Source: JAGNLM01 sp964439835
GTDB lineage: Bacteria > Pseudomonadota > Gammaproteobacteria > JAABTG01
NCBI GenBank assembly: GCA_964439835.1
Contig: CAYTPQ010000024.1
Location: forward strand, 1 to 48,754
Direction of reading: 5' to 3'
DNA length: 48,754 nt
The first letter of the stretch is position 1. The number at the start of each line of letters is the position of its first letter. This document shows positions 41,153 through 48,754 of this stretch, piece after piece. Under the pieces are notes generated by a model, which was not told where the DNA came from, ran no database searches, and saw nothing but the letters and a program-made list of their open reading frames with translations. The position numbers were made by a program, and so were the translations under genes.

Positions 41153-41442
41153 GGGGCCTCGTTCCGCCGCGCGGACCCGTCGCCTGCGTCGCCCAGATCG
41201 CCGTAGCGGAAGTACTTCAGGACGGCGATGGTGCCGATCACGTTGAGCATGCCGTAGACCAGCGCGAGGTCGAGGAAGTCCGGCCGGCCGGTGAGGAATC
41301 CCGCGACCGAGAGCAACAGGACGGCGCAGGTCCCGATGGTATTGGCGGCCTGGGCGCGGTCGAAGACCGTCGGCCCGAGGATGGCGCGGACGAGGGCCAG
41401 GGCGGCCGTCAGCAGCAGGGCGAGGGCGGCGGCGGCGAACAT
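41149..41442 (-). CDS. mrpF: Na+/H+ antiporter subunit F
   Basis: This 97-residue, three-helix protein has ALVRAILGPTVFDRAQAANT, typical of MrpF (RxxxGPTxxDRxxAxNT), and DFLDLALVYGMLNVIGTIAV. The ATG at 41442 overlaps the stop of mrpE (TGATG). It lies between mrpE and mrpG in the standard order. Confidence 0.92.
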   Translation of the reverse strand: MFAAAALALLLTAALALVRAILGPTVFDRAQAANTIGTCAVLLLSVAGFLTGRPDFLDLALVYGMLNVIGTIAVLKYFRYGDLGDAGDGSARRNEAP

Positions 41443-41924
41443 CAGTGCCCGCCCTCCAGGGCCTTGACCCGACGGTCCATATCGCCGCCCGAGCGCATCC
41501 CCTCCGCGGCCTCTCGCGTCAGGGCGTGGACCAGGAACTCGTCGCGGTCGGCCTCCACCGTGATGGTGCCGGGCGTGAGTGTGATCGAGTTGGCGTGGAC
41601 CACCAGGCCGACGTCGCTCGTCTGGCCGGGCCGAAAGCGCACCAGGGTCGGGCTGATGGGCAGCCGGGGGTGCAGGACGATGCGCGAGACCGTCAGTGCG
41701 GAGCGCACGATCTCCAGCACGAGCCAGGGCAGGTACGCGAGGAGCGCGGTCCACGACAGGCGGACCGGTTGCCCGCCCCGATCCGCCCGATCCAGCCGGC
41801 GGGCAAACCACACCACCGCGAGCGCACTGCCGAAGCCGGCCGCGAGGAGAAACGGCGTGAAGTAACCGGACAGGAGCAGCCAGAAGAGGAACAGCGCGGA
41901 GAGGGTGGCGAGGGCGTGGGACAT
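41442..41924 (-). CDS. mrpE: Na+/H+ antiporter subunit E
   Basis: This 160-residue protein has two N-terminal helices (ATLSALFLFWLLLSGYFTPF, LLAAGFGSALAVVWFARR). A cytoplasmic domain with YLPWLVLEIVRSALTVSRIV, NSITLTPGTITVEADRDEFL and VHAL follows, matching MnhE. It is the first gene of the operon. I chose ATG 41924; 26 residues of open frame upstream of it do not look coding. The spacer to trkH carries an AT-rich patch at about 42002-42016 (GATATTTT on the minus strand) that could be a promoter. Confidence 0.91.
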   Translation of the reverse strand: MSHALATLSALFLFWLLLSGYFTPFLLAAGFGSALAVVWFARRLDRADRGGQPVRLSWTALLAYLPWLVLEIVRSALTVSRIVLHPRLPISPTLVRFRPGQTSDVGLVVHANSITLTPGTITVEADRDEFLVHALTREAAEGMRSGGDMDRRVKALEGGH

Positions 41925-42141
41925 GGCAGTCTGCGCCTTCCGCCCCTGGCCGCAGGGCGGCGCGCTCGGTCGGAATCCTAACAGCCCCACCCCCGCTGGC
42001 AAAATATCCTATGCTGGGTAGCCGGTCGCGAAGCCCCCCGCGTCCTCTCGCCGGACGCCTGGGGCCAGGGCCACGAGCCACCCGTCCGGCGGTGCGCGCC
42101 GGCCGGTCGCTCGCCCAGGGCCTCCCGTCTTCGGCGAGGGC

Positions 42142-43593
42142 TTACCGTCGCCAGAAGCCCGGATAGAACAGCATCAGCAGCGGGAAGACCTCCAGGCGCC
42201 CGAGCAGCATGGAGAAGCTGAGCAGCCAGGTGGCGGTGTCGTTCAGGACGCCGAAACCCGCCGCGGTGTCGCCGTAGCCGACGCCCATGTTGTTCAGCCC
42301 CGCGGCCACCGAGCCGAAGGCCGTGACCACGTCGACGCCGGTGGCGACCAGGGCCAGGGAGAGCGCGCAGAAGGCCAGGATGTAGAGAAAGTAGAAGGCC
42401 CAGACCGCGGTCATCACCCGCTCGTCGATCATCCGGTTGCCGAACTTGATGGCGAAGCTCGCCCGTGGGTGGATCAGGAGCTTTACCTCCCGCCCGCTCT
42501 GCCGGTACAGGAGCAGGAAGCGGATCGACTTGATGCCGCCGCAGGTCGAGCCGGCACACCCGCCGAAGAAGCTCCCGAGCAGCAGCATCAGGGTCACGAA
42601 CACCGGCCAGTCGGCCGGGTAGCCGGCCGCTACCAGGCCGTTGGTGGCGACGATCGACGGCACCTGGAAAAAGCCGTGGTAGAGGGACTCCCAGAACGGG
42701 AACTTGCCGCTGACCCAGAGGTAGGCGACGGTTGCGGCGATCAGCACGCCCATCACCGCCGCGTACAGCCGGAACTCCGGGTCGCTCACGTACACCCGGG
42801 CGCTGAGGGAGCGCCAGGACAGGAAGTGCAGGGCGAAGTTGACGCCTGCGATCAGGGTGAACACACCGGCCACCACCTCGACCGCTGCGCTGTCGTAGAA
42901 GCCGAGGCTGGCGTCGTGGGTGGAGAACCCCCCCAGCGAGACGGTCGAGAAGGCGTGGGTGACGGCGTCGAAGGGGTCCATGCCGGCGACCCAGTAGGCC
43001 ACGGCACAGGCGGCGTTCAGGCCGACGTACACGAACCAGAGGCTCTTGGCGGTCTCGGTGATCCGGGGCGTGAGCTTGTCTTCCTTCATCGGCCCCGGGG
43101 TCTCTGCCCGGTAAAGCTGCATGCCGCCGATCCCGAGCATCGGCAGCAGCGCGACCGCGAGCACGACCACCCCCATCCCGCCCATGAACTGCAGCTGCAT
43201 GCGGTAGAAGTTGATGCTGTGGGGCAGGTCGTCCAGGCCGGTCAGCACCGAGGCGCCGGTGGTCGTCAGGCCGGCCACGGCCTCGAACACGGCGTCGACC
43301 GGCCGCAGGTGGGGGCGGTCCGAGAGCATCAGGGGCAGCGCCCCCAACACCGAAAGGGAGACCCAGAACAGGGTCACGATGACGAAGCCGTCGGAGCTCC
43401 GGACCTCGGGCGGCCGCCCGCGGGTCGGCGACCAGAACAGGAAACCGAGCACGAGCATGATCAGGAACGCCGCCGCGAACGGGGCGATCTCGCCGTCCCC
43501 GTACCACCAGCCGACGGCCATCGGCGGCAGCATGGAGGCGCTGAACAGCATCGTCAGCAACCCCAGCAGGTACAGGACGGAGCGCAGGCGCAT
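42142..43593 (-). CDS. trkH: Trk-type potassium uptake channel subunit TrkH
   Basis: This 483-residue membrane protein has the four pore-loop repeats of TrkH/KtrB. They include VFEAVAGLTTTGASVLTGLD, FSTVSLGGFSTHDASLGFYD and GSVAAGLNNMGVGYGDTAAG, plus GSFFGGCAGSTCGGIKSIRF and QFMGGMGVVVLAVALLPMLG. It imports potassium and normally needs the NAD/ATP-binding TrkA ring on the cytoplasmic side; no trkA lies in this window. It is 217 bp upstream of the Mrp-like operon on the same strand, so potassium uptake may be co-expressed with sodium/proton antiport, as expected for salt or alkaline stress. Confidence 0.94.
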   Translation of the reverse strand: MRLRSVLYLLGLLTMLFSASMLPPMAVGWWYGDGEIAPFAAAFLIMLVLGFLFWSPTRGRPPEVRSSDGFVIVTLFWVSLSVLGALPLMLSDRPHLRPVDAVFEAVAGLTTTGASVLTGLDDLPHSINFYRMQLQFMGGMGVVVLAVALLPMLGIGGMQLYRAETPGPMKEDKLTPRITETAKSLWFVYVGLNAACAVAYWVAGMDPFDAVTHAFSTVSLGGFSTHDASLGFYDSAAVEVVAGVFTLIAGVNFALHFLSWRSLSARVYVSDPEFRLYAAVMGVLIAATVAYLWVSGKFPFWESLYHGFFQVPSIVATNGLVAAGYPADWPVFVTLMLLLGSFFGGCAGSTCGGIKSIRFLLLYRQSGREVKLLIHPRASFAIKFGNRMIDERVMTAVWAFYFLYILAFCALSLALVATGVDVVTAFGSVAAGLNNMGVGYGDTAAGFGVLNDTATWLLSFSMLLGRLEVFPLLMLFYPGFWRR

Positions 43594-43618
43594 GGGGCCC
43601 GTATTCTACTCGCCCCCA

Positions 43619-43719
43619 GGGGACATTCTGGCTTTCCCCCCAGCGCCAAAGCCTCTCCTCGCTCGGGAACCCGGGCGTAGTTGGATGTACGGGGATGGAG
43701 GGAAAACCAGAATGTCCCC
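43619..43719. repeat. MITE-like element with GGGGACATTCTGG termini
   Basis: GGGGACATTCTGG (43619-43631) and CCAGAATGTCCCC (43707-43719) are perfect 13-bp inverted repeats, extended by CTTTCCC/GGGAAAA-type complementarity, with 75 bp between. It lies in the 174-bp spacer between the divergent trkH and copA genes, so it must contain or abut their promoters. GGGGACA-ended palindromes resemble those linked to IS200-like (Y1) transposases; none is encoded here. Confidence 0.8.
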
Positions 43720-43767
43720 GTTTCGTCGCTGGTTGATGAACGGCCTTCCCTTCTCCATGCTTGGGCC

Positions 43768-46035
43768 ATGCCCCCCGCCGTCACCTCCACCCAAGCGCCA
43801 GGCCCCGAAGCCGCCGCTCTCCGCCTGTCGATTGGGGGGATGGCCTGCGCCGGCTGCGTCGCCGCGGTCGAGAAGGCCCTGCGCGCGGTGCCCGGCGTTG
43901 CCGAGGCGACGGTCAACTTCGCCGACCGCACCGCCACGGTCATCGGCACGGCCGACGCCGTTACCCTGGTCGCAGCGGTGCGGGAGGCGGGCTACGCCGC
44001 GGCCGAGATGCGCGGGCTCGAGGACGAGCAGCTCCGGGAGGCCGGCGAGCGGGCCGAGTACCGGCGCAAGCTGCGGCAGGCGGCGGCCGCCGGCGCCCTC
44101 GGCATGCCGCTGATGGCCGGCGAGATGCTGGGCTGGCTGCCGGACCTGGCGGCCCCCGGCGGCCAGGCCTTCTGGATCGCCACGGGCCTTCTCACCCTGG
44201 CCGTCATGGCCTACTCGGGCGGGCACTTTTTCACGGGGGCATGGAAGCAGCTCCGGCACCACAACGCCAACATGGACACCCTCGTGGCCCTCGGCACCGG
44301 GTCGGCCTGGCTGTACTCGATGCTGGTCGCGCTCTTCCCGGAGGCCGTCCCGAGCCTGGCGCGGCACGCCTACTTCGAGGCCGCGGTGGTCGTGATCGCC
44401 CTGGTCGGCCTGGGGTCGGCCCTGGAGCTGCGGGCCCGGGGCAAGACCTCGGAGGCGATCCGGCGCCTGATCGGCCTGCAGCCGCGGACGGCGCGGGTGG
44501 TGCGCGAGGGGCGGGAGCTCGACGTGCCGGTGTCCGAGGTCGGACTCGACGACACCGTGCGGGTACGCCCGGGCGAGAAGGTCCCGGTGGACGGCGTGGT
44601 CATCGAGGGTCACTCGGCGGTCGACGAGTCGATGCTGACGGGCGAGCCCATGCCGGTGGAGAAGGCCGCGGGCCACGAGGTGGTGGGCGGGACGCTGAAC
44701 CGCTCCGGCACGCTGCTGTTCCGGGCGACCCGCATCGGCCGCGACACGGTGCTGGCCCGGATTGTCGAGATGGTGCGCCGCGCCCAGGGCTCCAAGCCCG
44801 CCATCGGCCGGCTGGTCGACCGCGTGTCGTCGGTCTTCGTGCCCGCGGTCCTGATCGTCGCGGTGCTGACCGCGCTCGCCTGGTTCCACTTCGGCCCCGA
44901 GCCGCGGCTCGGCTACGTCCTCGCCACCAGCGTGACCGTGCTGGTGATCGCCTGCCCCTGCGCCCTCGGCCTGGCCACCCCCATCTCGATCATGGTCGGG
45001 GTCGGCAAGGCCGCCGAGCTGGGGATCCTGGTCCGGGACGGCGACGCCCTGCAGAAGGCCCGCCGCCTGACCACGATTGTGCTGGACAAGACCGGCACCG
45101 TGACCGAGGACCGCCCCACGGTGACGGACATCCGCCCGGCACCGGGGAAGGAGGCCGGCGCGGTGCTGCGGCTGGCCGCCAGCCTGGAGGCCGGCTCCGA
45201 GCACCCCCTGGCGGAGGCGGTGGTGGCCGCGGCCCGGGATCGGGGGCTCGAGCTGGCGCCGGTTACCGGCTTCCAGGCGGTCGCCGGGCGCGGTGTGGCC
45301 GGGACTGTCGAGGGCCGCCCGATCCTGCTCGGCAACGCCCGGCTGCTCCGGGACCGGGGGGTCGACCCCGAGCCGCTCGCCCGGGAGGCGGAGTCCCTCG
45401 CTGCCCAGGGCGAGACCCCGGTCCTGCTGGCAATCGACGGGGAGGCCGCCGGGGTCCTGGCGGTCGCCGACCCGGTCAAGCCGGAGGCCGCGGCGGCCCT
45501 CGACCGGCTGCGGGCCCTCGGCCTGCGGCTCGTGCTGCTGACCGGGGACCACGCCGCCACCGCCCGGGCGGTCGCCGGGCGCCTCGGCATCGAAGAGGTC
45601 TTCGCCGAAGTCCTGCCGGAAGACAAGGTCCGCATCGTGGCCGAGCTACAGGGCGCGGAGGAGCGCGTCGGCATGGTCGGCGACGGGGTCAACGACGCCC
45701 CGGCCCTGGCCAGGGCCGACGTCGGCTTTGCCATCGGCACCGGCACCGACGTCGCCATCGAGAGCGCCGACGTGACCCTGATGCGGGGCTCCCTGCACGG
45801 CGTGGCCGATGCGGTGGCAGTCTCCCGGGCGACGGTGCGAAACATCCGCCAGAACCTGATCGGTGCCTTCCTCTACAACAGCCTGGGGATCCCGGTCGCC
45901 GCGGGCGCGCTCTACCCCTTCACCGGGCTGCTGCTCAACCCGATGGTGGCTGGGGCGGCGATGGCCCTCTCTTCCGTCACGGTGGTCTCTAACGCGAGCC
46001 GGCTGCGGTTCTTCCGGCCGGAGGACCGGGCGTGA
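43768..46035 (+). CDS. copA: Copper-translocating P1B-type ATPase
   Basis: This 755-residue pump has one N-terminal HMA domain (about 15-80, GGMACAGCVAAVEKALRAV), then transmembrane helices. The actuator has SMLTGEPMPVEK, the membrane metal site has IACPCALGLATPIS (CPC), the phosphorylation motif is VLDKTGTVTEDRPT (Asp440), and GSEHPLAEAVV and MVGDGVNDAPALARADVG complete it. CPC and the HMA domain assign it to copper(I) export. ATG 43768 is chosen; the frame remains open upstream into the inverted-repeat element. Its stop overlaps a 26-codon reading frame (GTGA). Confidence 0.95.
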   Translation: MPPAVTSTQAPGPEAAALRLSIGGMACAGCVAAVEKALRAVPGVAEATVNFADRTATVIGTADAVTLVAAVREAGYAAAEMRGLEDEQLREAGERAEYRRKLRQAAAAGALGMPLMAGEMLGWLPDLAAPGGQAFWIATGLLTLAVMAYSGGHFFTGAWKQLRHHNANMDTLVALGTGSAWLYSMLVALFPEAVPSLARHAYFEAAVVVIALVGLGSALELRARGKTSEAIRRLIGLQPRTARVVREGRELDVPVSEVGLDDTVRVRPGEKVPVDGVVIEGHSAVDESMLTGEPMPVEKAAGHEVVGGTLNRSGTLLFRATRIGRDTVLARIVEMVRRAQGSKPAIGRLVDRVSSVFVPAVLIVAVLTALAWFHFGPEPRLGYVLATSVTVLVIACPCALGLATPISIMVGVGKAAELGILVRDGDALQKARRLTTIVLDKTGTVTEDRPTVTDIRPAPGKEAGAVLRLAASLEAGSEHPLAEAVVAAARDRGLELAPVTGFQAVAGRGVAGTVEGRPILLGNARLLRDRGVDPEPLAREAESLAAQGETPVLLAIDGEAAGVLAVADPVKPEAAAALDRLRALGLRLVLLTGDHAATARAVAGRLGIEEVFAEVLPEDKVRIVAELQGAEERVGMVGDGVNDAPALARADVGFAIGTGTDVAIESADVTLMRGSLHGVADAVAVSRATVRNIRQNLIGAFLYNSLGIPVAAGALYPFTGLLLNPMVAGAAMALSSVTVVSNASRLRFFRPEDRA

Positions 46036-46112
46036 CCGGGTGGCTGGTCACCCTGGCGGGGCTCGGGCTCATCGCCCTGATTGTGTGGTGGTTCTGGGTG
46101 GCGGGCCGGTGA
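46032..46112 (+). CDS. 26-residue single-helix membrane peptide coupled to copA
   Basis: Read directly from DNA, the frame starts at a GTG whose last bases overlap the copA stop (GTGA). It encodes one hydrophobic helix (WLVTLAGLGLIALIVWWFWV) ending AGR. The size, coupling and tryptophan-rich helix suggest a small accessory of the ATPase, analogous in scale to CcoS in cbb3 oxidase clusters; that is analogy only. The next frame overlaps its stop in the same GTGA fashion. Confidence 0.55.
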   Translation: MTGWLVTLAGLGLIALIVWWFWVAGR

Positions 46113-46207
46113 GCGCGCGGCCCGCAGCCCGGTCGGTCCCGCGGCTGGCCAACCCGGCCAACCCTGCGGCTCGGGCTGCCGGGGCCATCGGCGGGCGGCC
46201 CGCCTAA
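46109..46207 (+). CDS. Possible 32-residue coupled peptide
   Basis: A GTG overlapping the preceding stop opens 33 codons (VSARPAARSVPRLANPANPA, then ARAAGAIGGRPA) that end in a TAA overlapping the ATG of the pseudouridine synthase (TAATG). The alanine/proline/arginine-rich sequence has no domain and may simply be a reinitiation bridge or chance frame in GC-rich DNA. Confidence 0.25.
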   Translation: MSARPAARSVPRLANPANPAARAAGAIGGRPA

Positions 46208-47091
46208 TGGGGGCACCACTGTCGCCCCGGCCGCGACTGGCGGGCGTCGCGGCCGGCCCGCTCGTCCTCGGGCACGTGGTTCTGCCGGGGGACGGCGGCC
46301 CCGCCAGCGAGCTGCTGGCCCGCCTCTCCGGCCTCTCCCGCAGCGCCGTGAAGGACGCCATGGTCAAGGGCGCGGTCTGGCTGCGGCGGCCCGGGGCGCC
46401 GGGGGGCGAGCGGCGCCTGCGCCGGGCGAGCGCCGAGCTGAAGCCGGGCGACCGGGTCACGCTCTGCTACGACCCCGCGGTGCTCGCGGTCGTCCCGCCG
46501 GCGGCGACCCTGCTGGCCGACCGCGGGACCTACACCGTCTGGCACAAGCCGGCCGGTCTCCTCGCCCAGGGCACCCGCTTCGGCGACCACGCGAGCCTGC
46601 TGCGCCAGGCGGAGAAGGCGGGCGGGCGGCCGCGGCCGGTCTACCCCGTGCACCGCCTCGACCGGGAGGTCTCCGGCGTCATGCTCGTCGCCCACACCCC
46701 GGCCGCCGCGCGGGGCCTCTCGGCGGCACTGCAGGCGGAGGACACCGATAAGGTCTACCGGGCCGAGGTCCGCGGCGACCTGGCCGCGAGCCACGGCCCC
46801 CGCGGCCGGATTGACCTCCCCCTCGACGGCAAGGCGGCCCTGACCGAGTACCGGGTCGAGGGTTACGACCCGGCACGCGACGCCAGTCGCGTGGAGGTCC
46901 GGATCCGCAGCGGCCGGCTGCACCAGATCCGCCGCCACCTGGCCGCGGTCGGTCACCCCGTGCTCGGCGACCCCCGCTACGGACGCGGTAACGCCGACCC
47001 CCGAGGACTGCAGCTCGTCGCCAGCCGACTCGCCTTCCGTTGCCCGGTCGGGCGGGAGCGGGTCGTCTTCGAGGCGGACAACAGCCCGTGA
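46207..47091 (+). CDS. RluA-family RNA pseudouridine synthase
   Basis: This 294-residue protein has an S4-like N-terminal region (about 35-95: ASELLARLSGLSRSAVKDAM then VKGAVWLRR). The RluA catalytic domain follows: YTVWHKPAGLLAQGTRFGDH, then PVHRLDREVSGVMLVA with the catalytic Asp of HRLD, VRIRSGRLHQIRRHLAAVGH and PVLGDPRYG. It isomerises uridine in ribosomal or transfer RNA. The exact target cannot be told; the divergence from RluC/RluD means an unnamed subgroup. The ATG overlaps an upstream stop (TAATG), implying coupling to the copA transcript. Confidence 0.9.
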   Translation: MGAPLSPRPRLAGVAAGPLVLGHVVLPGDGGPASELLARLSGLSRSAVKDAMVKGAVWLRRPGAPGGERRLRRASAELKPGDRVTLCYDPAVLAVVPPAATLLADRGTYTVWHKPAGLLAQGTRFGDHASLLRQAEKAGGRPRPVYPVHRLDREVSGVMLVAHTPAAARGLSAALQAEDTDKVYRAEVRGDLAASHGPRGRIDLPLDGKAALTEYRVEGYDPARDASRVEVRIRSGRLHQIRRHLAAVGHPVLGDPRYGRGNADPRGLQLVASRLAFRCPVGRERVVFEADNSP

Positions 47092-47115
47092 GTCAATCAT
47101 CGCATCGCCCTCAGA

Positions 47116-47224
47116 GCGGGATCCCGGGGCGGCTTCGCGGGAACGTATGCCGCCCGGACGGCGGCATCCGAGCGTACAGGGACGTATTCACGGCGTGTCC
47201 CGCGGGGCCGCGCCGGGATCCCGC
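47116..47224. terminator. Nested palindromes between convergent genes
   Basis: GCGGGATCCCG (47116-47126) and CGGGATCCCGC (47214-47224) are inverted repeats enclosing a second stem ATGCCGCC/GGCGGCAT (47147-47167) and a GGGACGTATTCACGGCGTGTCCC segment. It sits between rluA-family and gtrA-family stops, so it may terminate both transcripts; the inner part looks REP-like. Confidence 0.55.
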
Positions 47225-47245
47225 CCCTCGGCAGATCGGCGGCCG

Positions 47246-47743
47246 TCACCGGGCACCAGGCTCCTGTGGCGTGACCGGCGGACCGGGGCCTCCCGCAGAA
47301 GCCCTACTGCCCCACGTCCGCCGGAACACGTAGAACTTGTTGACCGCGAAGTTGAAGAAGAGCCCGGCGACGGAGCCTGCGGCGACCGCCAGCACCGGCC
47401 AGGCCCGTGCCAGATCGGAGACCCAGAGGGCCGCCACGTAGGTGCCGTAGTTGACCAACCCGCCGAAGGCGTTGGTACCCAGGTAGGCGAGCCACTCCCG
47501 GACCAGCCCCTCGTCGGACCCGACCCGGAAGGTGTAGCGGCGGTTCATCGCCCAGGCACTGGTCGCCGCGAACAGGTAGGAGACGACGCGCCCGCTGTAG
47601 GGGTCGAGACCCAGCCAGAGGGCCGTCTGCAGGGTGCCCGCGTCGATTACGAAGGCGACGACACCCACGGCCGAGAAGCGCAGGAACTCGCCAGCCGACT
47701 GCCGCAATCCGGCCGGACTCCCGGCGCCGCCGTCAGCCGTCAC
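47246..47743 (-). CDS. GtrA-family membrane protein
   Basis: This 165-residue, four-helix protein matches GtrA (PF04138-type): FLRFSAVGVVAFVIDAGTLQ, VVSYLFAATSAWAMNRRYTF, YLGTNAFGGLVNYGTYVAAL and VAAGSVAGLFFNFAVNKFYV ending FRR. GtrA proteins are thought to flip polyprenol-linked sugars and usually accompany family-2 glycosyltransferases, as here. GTG 47743 is preferred to an upstream start at 47842, whose extra 33 residues look non-coding. It lies 124 bp downstream of the glycosyltransferase on the same strand. Confidence 0.87.
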   Translation of the reverse strand: MTADGGAGSPAGLRQSAGEFLRFSAVGVVAFVIDAGTLQTALWLGLDPYSGRVVSYLFAATSAWAMNRRYTFRVGSDEGLVREWLAYLGTNAFGGLVNYGTYVAALWVSDLARAWPVLAVAAGSVAGLFFNFAVNKFYVFRRTWGSRASAGGPGPPVTPQEPGAR

Positions 47744-47867
47744 GGGGTCGCCAGCGCGGCCACCGGACGTCGCGGGCGGTCCGGTCGGACGACGTTCCAC
47801 CCGACCTTCGGTCCTGCCGTCCGGGCCTGGAAGGGACTGCACGGGCCAGGCTCGTCGCCGGGCCGGC

Positions 47868-48754
47868 CTATCGCGGCCCCGCCACCGAGAGGTAGGCCAG
47901 GCGCTTGAGCTCCTTGCGCCCGCGGGTGACGGTCTCCAGGATCAGGCCCGAGGCGAAGCTCAGGAACGCCAGGATCATCAGGCCGGTGGCCAGGATCGCC
48001 GTCGGGAACCGTGGCACCAGGCCGGTGGCCAGGTACTCCATCAACACCGGGTAGCCGAGGGCCAGCGAGAGCACCACCAGGGCGAGCCCCGCCAGCCCGA
48101 AGAAGGCGAGCGGCCGCTCCTCTTTGAACAGCAGCAGGATCGCCAGCAGGATCCGCACCCCGTCCCGGTAGGTCCGCAGCTTGCTCGCCGAGCCCGGCGG
48201 GCGGTCCTTGTAGGGCGTGTCCACCTCCGCGATCGGCATGTCGAGCTCGAGCGCGTGCACCGTCAGCTCGGTCTCGATCTCGAACTCCTTGGTCAGGGCC
48301 GGGAACGACTTCACGAACCGGCGCGAGAACACCCGGTAGCCCGAGAGGATGTCCTGGAAGCGGTCGCCGAAGACCTTCGCCACCACCCCGGTCAGCACCC
48401 GGTTGCCGAGCCGGTGGCCGCGCCGGTAGGCCTGCTCGATCTCGGTGACCCGCCGCCCCACCACCATGTCCAGCTGCTCGGCCAGCAGGCGCTCCACCAG
48501 CAGCGGCGCCGAGGCGGCGTGGTAGGTGTCGTCGCCGTCCACCAGCACATACACGTCGGCCTCGACGTCGGCGAACATCCGCCGCACCACGAAGCCCTTG
48601 CCCTGCAGGGTCTCGCCGCGCACCACGGCGCCGGCGGCCGCGGCCCGGGTGCGGGTCTCGTCCCGGGAGTTGTTGTCGTAGACGTAGACGATGGCCTCAG
48701 GCAGGGCCTGGCGGAAGTCCCGCACCACCTTGCCGATGGCCTCCTGCTCGTTGT
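47868..48754 (-). CDS. Glycosyltransferase family 2 (dolichyl-phosphate mannose synthase-like), 5' end outside window
   Basis: Only the C-terminal 295 codons are present; the frame runs off the right edge with NEQEAIGKVVRDF, where the first strand of the GT2 fold (YNEQEAI) is expected. AIVYVYDNNSRDET, VYVLVDGDDTYHA (metal-binding DxD region), QDILSGYRVFSRRFVKSFP and EIETELTVHALELDMPIAEV are DPM1/GT2 features. Two C-terminal helices (about 200-225 and 235-270) anchor it to the membrane. It would transfer a sugar from a nucleotide donor to polyprenyl phosphate, with GtrA handling translocation. Confidence 0.9.
   Translation of the reverse strand, partial: NEQEAIGKVVRDFRQALPEAIVYVYDNNSRDETRTRAAAAGAVVRGETLQGKGFVVRRMFADVEADVYVLVDGDDTYHAASAPLLVERLLAEQLDMVVGRRVTEIEQAYRRGHRLGNRVLTGVVAKVFGDRFQDILSGYRVFSRRFVKSFPALTKEFEIETELTVHALELDMPIAEVDTPYKDRPPGSASKLRTYRDGVRILLAILLLFKEERPLAFFGLAGLALVVLSLALGYPVLMEYLATGLVPRFPTAILATGLMILAFLSFASGLILETVTRGRKELKRLAYLSVAGPR

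Overview
This is a very GC-rich chromosomal window. It suggests a free-living gammaproteobacterium with respiratory nitrogen metabolism and an exopolysaccharide-linked PEP-CTERM protein-sorting system, perhaps a relative of the sulfur-oxidising Chromatiales/Ectothiorhodospiraceae. This is inferred from gene content only: an octaheme nitrite reductase of the Thioalkalivibrio type, PrsT and PEP-CTERM proteins, an Mrp-type cation antiporter and a TrkH potassium channel. No phage, integrase, intact transposase or CRISPR array was seen.

Layout. Bases 1-770 are a graveyard: a Crp/Fnr fragment and a truncated radical-SAM gene. Then come a two-TM potassium channel, a DCC-family thiol protein and tRNA-Ser(CGA). 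Bases 2181-5656 carry lytic transglycosylase MltF, an L,D-transpeptidase and an orphan oligopeptide-type binding lipoprotein. Bases 5812-9293 carry a small unknown protein, GlcE, a tiny membrane protein and a GAF-type sigma-54 activator preceded by an array of TTGACG half-sites. GalE follows.

Bases 10745-14150 hold three secreted proteins with PEP-CTERM or VPLPA-type sorting tails. One is a zinc metalloprotease. Each has a recognisable -24/-12 (sigma-54) promoter. A hicAB toxin-antitoxin pair, a cluster of REP-like palindromes and the large TPR lipoprotein PrsT follow. A TldD/TldE-like pair comes next; long ACAGAG-rich palindromes sit just behind both prsT and tldD. Bases 21344-27243 on the minus strand encode a LolCDE/FtsX-type ABC exporter pair, an M61 PDZ peptidase, a 45-residue cysteine-rich membrane peptide and peroxiredoxin Bcp.

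The most striking block is 27402-33561. An octaheme nitrite reductase with a CxxCK heme 4 and a Tyr-x-Cys pair diverges from a Crp/Fnr regulator, with a perfect TTGAT-N4-ATCAA box between them. Downstream of the reductase lie a single-polypeptide CcmF-CcmH fusion and CcmI. The layout resembles NrfEFG with E and F fused and no CcmG between, which suggests a heme-lyase module suited to the unusual CxxCK site.

Bases 33641-46112 deal with ions: a GDT1-family transporter, a CopZ-like metallochaperone, a nine-gene overlapping Mrp-like operon with three MrpD-type subunits and no full-length MrpA, TrkH, and a CopA copper ATPase followed by two tiny coupled reading frames. The window ends with an RluA-type pseudouridine synthase, a GtrA flippase-like protein and a glycosyltransferase cut by the window edge.
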